Assembly: GCA_051251725.1 (NCBI GenBank)
Contig: JBPOFN010000039.1
Span: forward strand, 1 to 37,784
Direction of reading: 5' to 3'
Length of the DNA stretch: 37,784 nt
Origin: JALZUE01 sp051251725
GTDB lineage: Bacteria; Pseudomonadota; Gammaproteobacteria; Enterobacterales; Alteromonadaceae
The notes under the pieces are model-generated. The model saw only the letters and a program-made list of their open reading frames with translations. It made no database searches and was not told the origin of the DNA. Position 1 is the stretch's first letter, and each line of letters begins with the position of its first letter. The position numbers and the translations under genes were made by a program. Shown piece after piece: positions 33,579 through 37,784 of the stretch.

Positions 33579-34172
33579 TTAAGCAGATTCTTCGTCTTGG
33601 CTGATGCGACTTGCCACAGCGCCAATTTGTCCTTTGTACTTAGCGTCAACCCTTTTATTATACGGCCTCGCTGCACTGTCTGACATAGTTTCAAAATTCA
33701 GCGCTGCTATTTTCATTTTTGGTCTTAAGGCTAAAGGTAATTTTCCGCTGTTATAAAACTCTAAAACAATTTGTCCTGACCAGCCGGGGTCTATACGATG
33801 AGCGGTAACATGTACCATTAAACCTAAACGCGCTAACGATGATCGCCCGTCTAACCAACCAACAATATTATCCGGCAACGTCACCGACTCATAGGTCACT
33901 GCAAGCGCTAATTCACCAGGGTGTAAAAAGAAAGCTTCACCGTCAGGGATGACAATTTCATCACTCATGACGTTGTTCATCGCTTTTTGCATTTCTTCAC
34001 GTGGACCGCTTAAGTCAATGTAAGGGGCTGTGTGATCTTGGAATACACGAAATTCATTACCTAAACGTATATCAACACTCACACCAGAAATCATCGATGA
34101 GTCAGGTTTAGGAAGAATGGTGATCTGCCCTTGTTCAATACTTTTTTCTATATCTTTATCACACAATCTCAT
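33579..34172 (-). CDS. dcd: dCTP deaminase
   Basis: Deaminates dCTP to dUTP, the main source of dUMP for thymidylate synthesis in gammaproteobacteria; acts as a cytoplasmic homotrimer. The 197-residue protein fits the family (193 in E. coli). Marks are MRLCDKDIEKSI at the N-terminus, SVDIRLGNEFRVF, the catalytic region WLDGRSSLARLGLMVHVTAHRIDPGWSGQIVLEFYNSGKLPL with its Arg-Ser-Ser and conserved Glu, and the C-terminal YKGQIGAVASRI. It lies on the same strand as mrp, about 125 bases downstream, and could be cotranscribed. Confidence 0.97.
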   Translation of the reverse strand: MRLCDKDIEKSIEQGQITILPKPDSSMISGVSVDIRLGNEFRVFQDHTAPYIDLSGPREEMQKAMNNVMSDEIVIPDGEAFFLHPGELALAVTYESVTLPDNIVGWLDGRSSLARLGLMVHVTAHRIDPGWSGQIVLEFYNSGKLPLALRPKMKIAALNFETMSDSAARPYNKRVDAKYKGQIGAVASRISQDEESA

Positions 34173-34297
34173 TTTTGATTCTCGGTACGAAAAGCCAATG
34201 CTTTTCTTTTAATATTTTACGATTAGTTTGTTGATGTTATTTTATGCTTAAAATTTTGTCATAATTCTGCTGCTATTTATTTACCTAGCTAGCGAAG

Positions 34298-35398
34298 TTA
34301 TGCCTCGACAATCACATCAGCCGTTTTGGGGCTGCGGTTATCAAGCTGTAAATAAAGCTGAGCCGCGACATTGCGCGCTATTTTACGATATTGCTGCGCT
34401 ATTTCACCAGTGCTATTTTCGATTAACGGTGATAAACCACAATCCATGTCAGCGCGAATATCACTATTAAGTGGTAAATGCCCTAACATTTCTGTTTGAT
34501 ATTGCTCAGCGACAAACTGGCCACCACCTTCACCAAATAAATGGGCTTTATGACCGCATTCTGTGCACAGGTGATAACTCATATTTTCAATTACCCCTAA
34601 AACCGGAATTTTCACCTTTTCAAACATTGAGATACCTTTAATGGCATCGGCAAGCGCTACGTTTTGTGGTGTCGTCACGATCACTGAAGCAGCAACCGGC
34701 ACTTTTTCAGATAAGGTAATTTGAATATCGCCAGTACCTGGCGGCATATCAATAATTAAATAATCAAGCTCGCCCCACATAGTTTCATGTAGTAATTGAT
34801 CAAAGGCTTTACTTGCCATTGGCCCACGCCAAACAGCTGCATCTTCGTCAGGTACTAAAAAGCCTATCGAGTTAAGTGCTAACCCATTTGCTTGTACTGG
34901 CATCATTAACTGACCATCACGGGACATAGGCTTGGCATCTTTCACACCTAACATAGTAGGAATAGATGGCCCATAAATATCCGCATCTAAAATGCCAACA
35001 CGCGCACCTTCGGCTTGTAAAGCATAAGCTAAATTGACACTGGTGGTTGATTTACCCACGCCGCCTTTACCTGATGCAACAGCAATGACATTTCGAACAC
35101 CAGTAATATGATGTTCTCTCACAGGCAAAACATGAAATGCTAATTCAAACTTAACTTCAACAGCTAAAGCTGCTGACAAACTTATCGCCACCGCATCAAT
35201 TTCAGTTAAACAAGGAAAAGGCAAAGTCAGTGCAATAGTAATGACTTTACCGCCTTTAATTTCGCAAGCGGATGCAACGGCAGAGATTCCTAACGGAAAA
35301 CTGCTCGAACGATAAGATGATAATGTTTCGGTGATCAGCGCAAGTTGCTCATCAGACAATTTTTTGGACGAAAATAACGATTTAAACAATTTAGTCAC
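34298..35398 (-). CDS. apbC: Iron-sulfur cluster carrier ATPase Mrp/ApbC
   Basis: A P-loop ATPase that carries and transfers [4Fe-4S] clusters. The 366-residue length matches E. coli ApbC/Mrp (369). The N-terminal 90 residues are a degenerate MIP18/DUF59-like region. The deviant Walker A VASGKGGVGKSTTSVNLAYAL starts near residue 105, with DADIYGPSIPTMLG and IIDMPPGTGDIQITL after it. The cluster-binding CxxC is in HLCTECGHKAHLFGEGGG. It is divergent from metG, an arrangement also seen in E. coli, with about 130 bases between the starts for both promoters. Confidence 0.96.
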   Translation of the reverse strand: MTKLFKSLFSSKKLSDEQLALITETLSSYRSSSFPLGISAVASACEIKGGKVITIALTLPFPCLTEIDAVAISLSAALAVEVKFELAFHVLPVREHHITGVRNVIAVASGKGGVGKSTTSVNLAYALQAEGARVGILDADIYGPSIPTMLGVKDAKPMSRDGQLMMPVQANGLALNSIGFLVPDEDAAVWRGPMASKAFDQLLHETMWGELDYLIIDMPPGTGDIQITLSEKVPVAASVIVTTPQNVALADAIKGISMFEKVKIPVLGVIENMSYHLCTECGHKAHLFGEGGGQFVAEQYQTEMLGHLPLNSDIRADMDCGLSPLIENSTGEIAQQYRKIARNVAAQLYLQLDNRSPKTADVIVEA

Positions 35399-35527
35399 TT
35401 AATATTTGGTTAATTCTTGGTTGATATCGGGTAATAATGGAAAAACACCGGATTTCTTGATGAAACCTAGCGCTAAATTTTGTACCATTGCGCCACTGAT
35501 TTCCACCTAAATGTTATATAAGATTCA

Positions 35528-37624
35528 ATGTCTCAAAATTCTAGCTCTGTAAAACGCAAAATTTTAGCCACATGTGCCCTACCATACGCTAATGGTTCTA
35601 TCCACTTAGGTCACTTGCTTGAACACATCCAAACCGATATCTGGGTGCGTTTTCAGCGCATGCGTGGTCACGAAATGCATTTTGTCTGTGCCGATGATGC
35701 ACATGGCACTCCGATCATGCTAAAAGCGCAAGAGTTAGGAATTACCCCTGAGCAAATGATTGATGGTATTCGTGAAGAGCACATGGCTGATTTTAGCGAC
35801 TTTATGATCAGCTTTGACAACTATCACTCTACTCACACTGATGAGAACCGCGAATTAGCCAGTAGCATTTATAATAAATTACACGCCGCAGGCCATATTA
35901 AAACTCGCGTGATTTCACAGCTATATGATGAAGAAAAAGGCATGTTTTTGCCAGATCGCTTTGTTAAAGGCACGTGTCCAAAATGTAAAAGTGAAGATGA
36001 AAACGGCGATAGCTGTGACAGCTGCGGCGCAACTTATTCACCAACTGAAGTGATTAATCCACGTTCAGTTGTTTCTGGCTCGACGCCAGTATTACGAGAT
36101 TCAGAACATTATTTCTTTGACTTACCTGCTTTTGAAAGCATGTTGCAAGAATGGACCACAGGTGGTTCATTGCAAGACGAAATGGCGAACAAATTAAATG
36201 AATGGTTTGAGTCAGGTCTTAAGCAATGGGATATTAGCCGTGATGCGCCTTATTTTGGTTTTGAAATACCCAATGCGCCGGGTAAATACTTTTATGTGTG
36301 GTTAGACGCGCCTATTGGTTATATGGGCAGCTTTAAAAACCTCTGTGATAAAAAAGGCATTGATTTTGATGCGTTTTGGAATAAAGACTCTGATGCAGAG
36401 CTGTATCACTTTATCGGTAAAGACATTATTTATTTCCACAGTTTATTTTGGCCAGCCATGTTAGAAGGTGCTGGTTACCGTAAGCCAACCAATGTTTTTG
36501 CCCACGGTTTTGTTACCGTAAACGGCGCTAAAATGTCAAAATCAAAAGGTACATTCATTAAAGGCCGTACTTATTTAGATCACCTACAGCCAGAATATTT
36601 ACGTTATTACTACGCAGCTAAATTAACCAACCGCATTGACGACTTAGACTTAAATCTTGAAGATTTCGCGCAGCGCGTGAATTCTGATTTGGTGGGTAAG
36701 GTTGTTAATATTGCCTCGCGTTGTGCTGGTTTTATCAGTAAACGTTATGACGGTATGTTATCAAGCGCGATAGATGATCAAGCCCTTGCTGATGATGTTA
36801 TGGCCGCTGGTGAACGATTAGCTGAGCTTTATGAAAATCGTGAATTTGGCCGCGCGATGCGTGAAATTATGGCATTGGCTGATAAAGTTAACGAATACAT
36901 TGCCATTAAAGAACCATGGCAGTTAGCGAAAGATGACAGCAAAGCACAAGAAGTTCAGGACATTTGCTCATTAGGCATTAACCTATTCCGTATTTTAATG
37001 ATTTATTTAAAACCTGTATTACCAGCACTTGCTGAAAAAACTGAAGGTTTTTTAAATAACGAATTAGTATGGGAAGGACACAAAACCTTATTAACCGATC
37101 ATAAAATCAATAAGTTTAAAGCGTTAATGCAGCGTATTGATATGGATAAAATAGCGGCAATGACTGAAGCGTCAAAAGATAATCTAGCTGTGGTAGAAGA
37201 GAAAAAACCAGCGAAGAAATCAAAAAATGTAAAACAAGAAGCGCCAGTACTAACCGGAGATCCACTTGTTGATGATCCTATCGCGCCAGAAATTAGCTTT
37301 GAAGATTTCGCTAAAATTGATTTACGCATTGCCAAAATTGTTAAAGCAGAGCACGTAGAAAAAGCCGATAAGCTATTACGTTTAGAATTAGCACTTGATT
37401 CAAAAGAAGGCGGTGAAACTCGTCAAGTATTCGCCGGTATTAAATCTGCTTATCAACCAGAAGACTTAATTGGTAAACTTACCGTAATGGTTGCTAACCT
37501 AGCGCCACGTAAAATGCGCTTTGGTATGTCAGAAGGTATGGTATTAGCCGCTGGCCCTGGAGGTGAAGATTTATGGATATTAAATCCGGATGATGGTGCC
37601 CAACCTGGTATGAAAGTAAAATAA
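35528..37624 (+). CDS. metG: Methionine--tRNA ligase
   Basis: Charges tRNA-Met and initiator tRNA with methionine. The 698-residue class I synthetase begins with CALPYANGSIHLGHLLEHIQ (HIGH motif as HLGH). It carries a zinc-binding insertion with CPKCKSEDENGDSCDSCGATYSP (four Cys) and has the KMSKS loop in GAKMSKSKGTF. The helical anticodon domain follows. After a Lys-rich linker (about 560-585) comes the C-terminal OB-fold tRNA-binding domain (FEDFAKIDLRIAKIVKAEHVEKADKLLRLEL), which mediates dimerisation in bacterial MetG. It is slightly longer than E. coli MetG (677), mostly in the linker. The ribosome binding site is weak (AAGA just upstream). Confidence 0.98.
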   Translation: MSQNSSSVKRKILATCALPYANGSIHLGHLLEHIQTDIWVRFQRMRGHEMHFVCADDAHGTPIMLKAQELGITPEQMIDGIREEHMADFSDFMISFDNYHSTHTDENRELASSIYNKLHAAGHIKTRVISQLYDEEKGMFLPDRFVKGTCPKCKSEDENGDSCDSCGATYSPTEVINPRSVVSGSTPVLRDSEHYFFDLPAFESMLQEWTTGGSLQDEMANKLNEWFESGLKQWDISRDAPYFGFEIPNAPGKYFYVWLDAPIGYMGSFKNLCDKKGIDFDAFWNKDSDAELYHFIGKDIIYFHSLFWPAMLEGAGYRKPTNVFAHGFVTVNGAKMSKSKGTFIKGRTYLDHLQPEYLRYYYAAKLTNRIDDLDLNLEDFAQRVNSDLVGKVVNIASRCAGFISKRYDGMLSSAIDDQALADDVMAAGERLAELYENREFGRAMREIMALADKVNEYIAIKEPWQLAKDDSKAQEVQDICSLGINLFRILMIYLKPVLPALAEKTEGFLNNELVWEGHKTLLTDHKINKFKALMQRIDMDKIAAMTEASKDNLAVVEEKKPAKKSKNVKQEAPVLTGDPLVDDPIAPEISFEDFAKIDLRIAKIVKAEHVEKADKLLRLELALDSKEGGETRQVFAGIKSAYQPEDLIGKLTVMVANLAPRKMRFGMSEGMVLAAGPGGEDLWILNPDDGAQPGMKVK

Positions 37625-37671
37625 TTAAACTCTACTGCTCTTGTATAAATGACAGACATTGAGCAAAAGAC

Positions 37672-37702
37672 AAAAATGGCAAGTATTACACTTGCCATTT
37701 TT
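37672..37702 (+). terminator. Intrinsic terminator of metG
   Basis: AAAAATGGCAAGT (37672-37684) and ACTTGCCATTTTT (37690-37702) around ATTAC, followed by further T. It lies about 50 bases after the metG stop. The last 80 bases of the window show no feature I can support. Confidence 0.9.
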
Positions 37703-37784
37703 TTATCTAACCTGATGTGATGGTCTCCTCCCAATACGGCATCTATGTGCCATGATTGAAATATTATCTAACAATCAAAATGGG

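Noticed and set aside
37453..37734. Minus-strand open frame running past the metG stop
   Set aside because: Mostly antisense to the metG tRNA-binding domain and crosses the metG terminator hairpin.

Overview
The window looks like a chromosomal segment of a marine gammaproteobacterium, probably of the Colwelliaceae/Alteromonadales type. The DNA is AT-rich. The housekeeping proteins are clearly gammaproteobacterial: IlvIH, AstB, MiaE, TrmO next to RcsF, and Mrp divergent from MetG. The large TonB-dependent receptor, the sulfatase and the secreted glycan-active proteins fit a polysaccharide-degrading marine life style. This taxonomic call is inferred from protein character and gene order only.

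Left part (1-18.0 kb), mostly ordinary chromosome. It holds a TonB-dependent receptor; a minus-strand group with a GT2-like glycosyltransferase, MiaE and a sulfotransferase-like protein; a small S4 RNA-binding protein; and a response regulator with an HD-GYP output domain. Next is ilvIH, preceded by a textbook-like attenuator: an 18-codon leader peptide rich in Leu, Ile and Val, an antiterminator and a terminator. Then follow a secreted PL14-like lyase, a GNAT acetyltransferase, an RcsF-like lipoprotein with TrmO, an EamA transporter, astB, and a fused SpmA/SpmB-like membrane protein.

Middle part (18.3-33.4 kb), the accessory region and the most interesting stretch. It starts with an orphan intrinsic terminator (possible small RNA). 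An ECF sigma factor follows, translationally coupled to a membrane protein with FecR and LamG domains. This pairing resembles the sigma/FecR-LamG pairs of Planctomycetes, Verrucomicrobia and Lentisphaerae more than a classic FecIR system. Downstream are a secreted FAD oxidoreductase with an N-terminal beta-sandwich domain, a membrane-anchored DUF2271-like protein with an FMN-type DALSGAT motif, a five-bladed-propeller glycosidase-like protein and a sulfatase. The region ends with a tandemly duplicated two-gene module: a c-type cytochrome fused to a DUF6797-like domain, plus a sorbosone-dehydrogenase-like beta-propeller. The same promoter-like string, GTGTCAAAA-N11-TACAAT, lies before the sigma gene and before the FAD oxidoreductase gene. 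A LacI-type operator-like 19-mer lies before both module copies. I infer a regulated periplasmic system for oxidative and hydrolytic handling of a sulfated glycan, possibly acquired from or shared with PVC-group bacteria.

Right part (33.4-37.8 kb), core genes: dcd, mrp/apbC and, divergently, metG with its own terminator.
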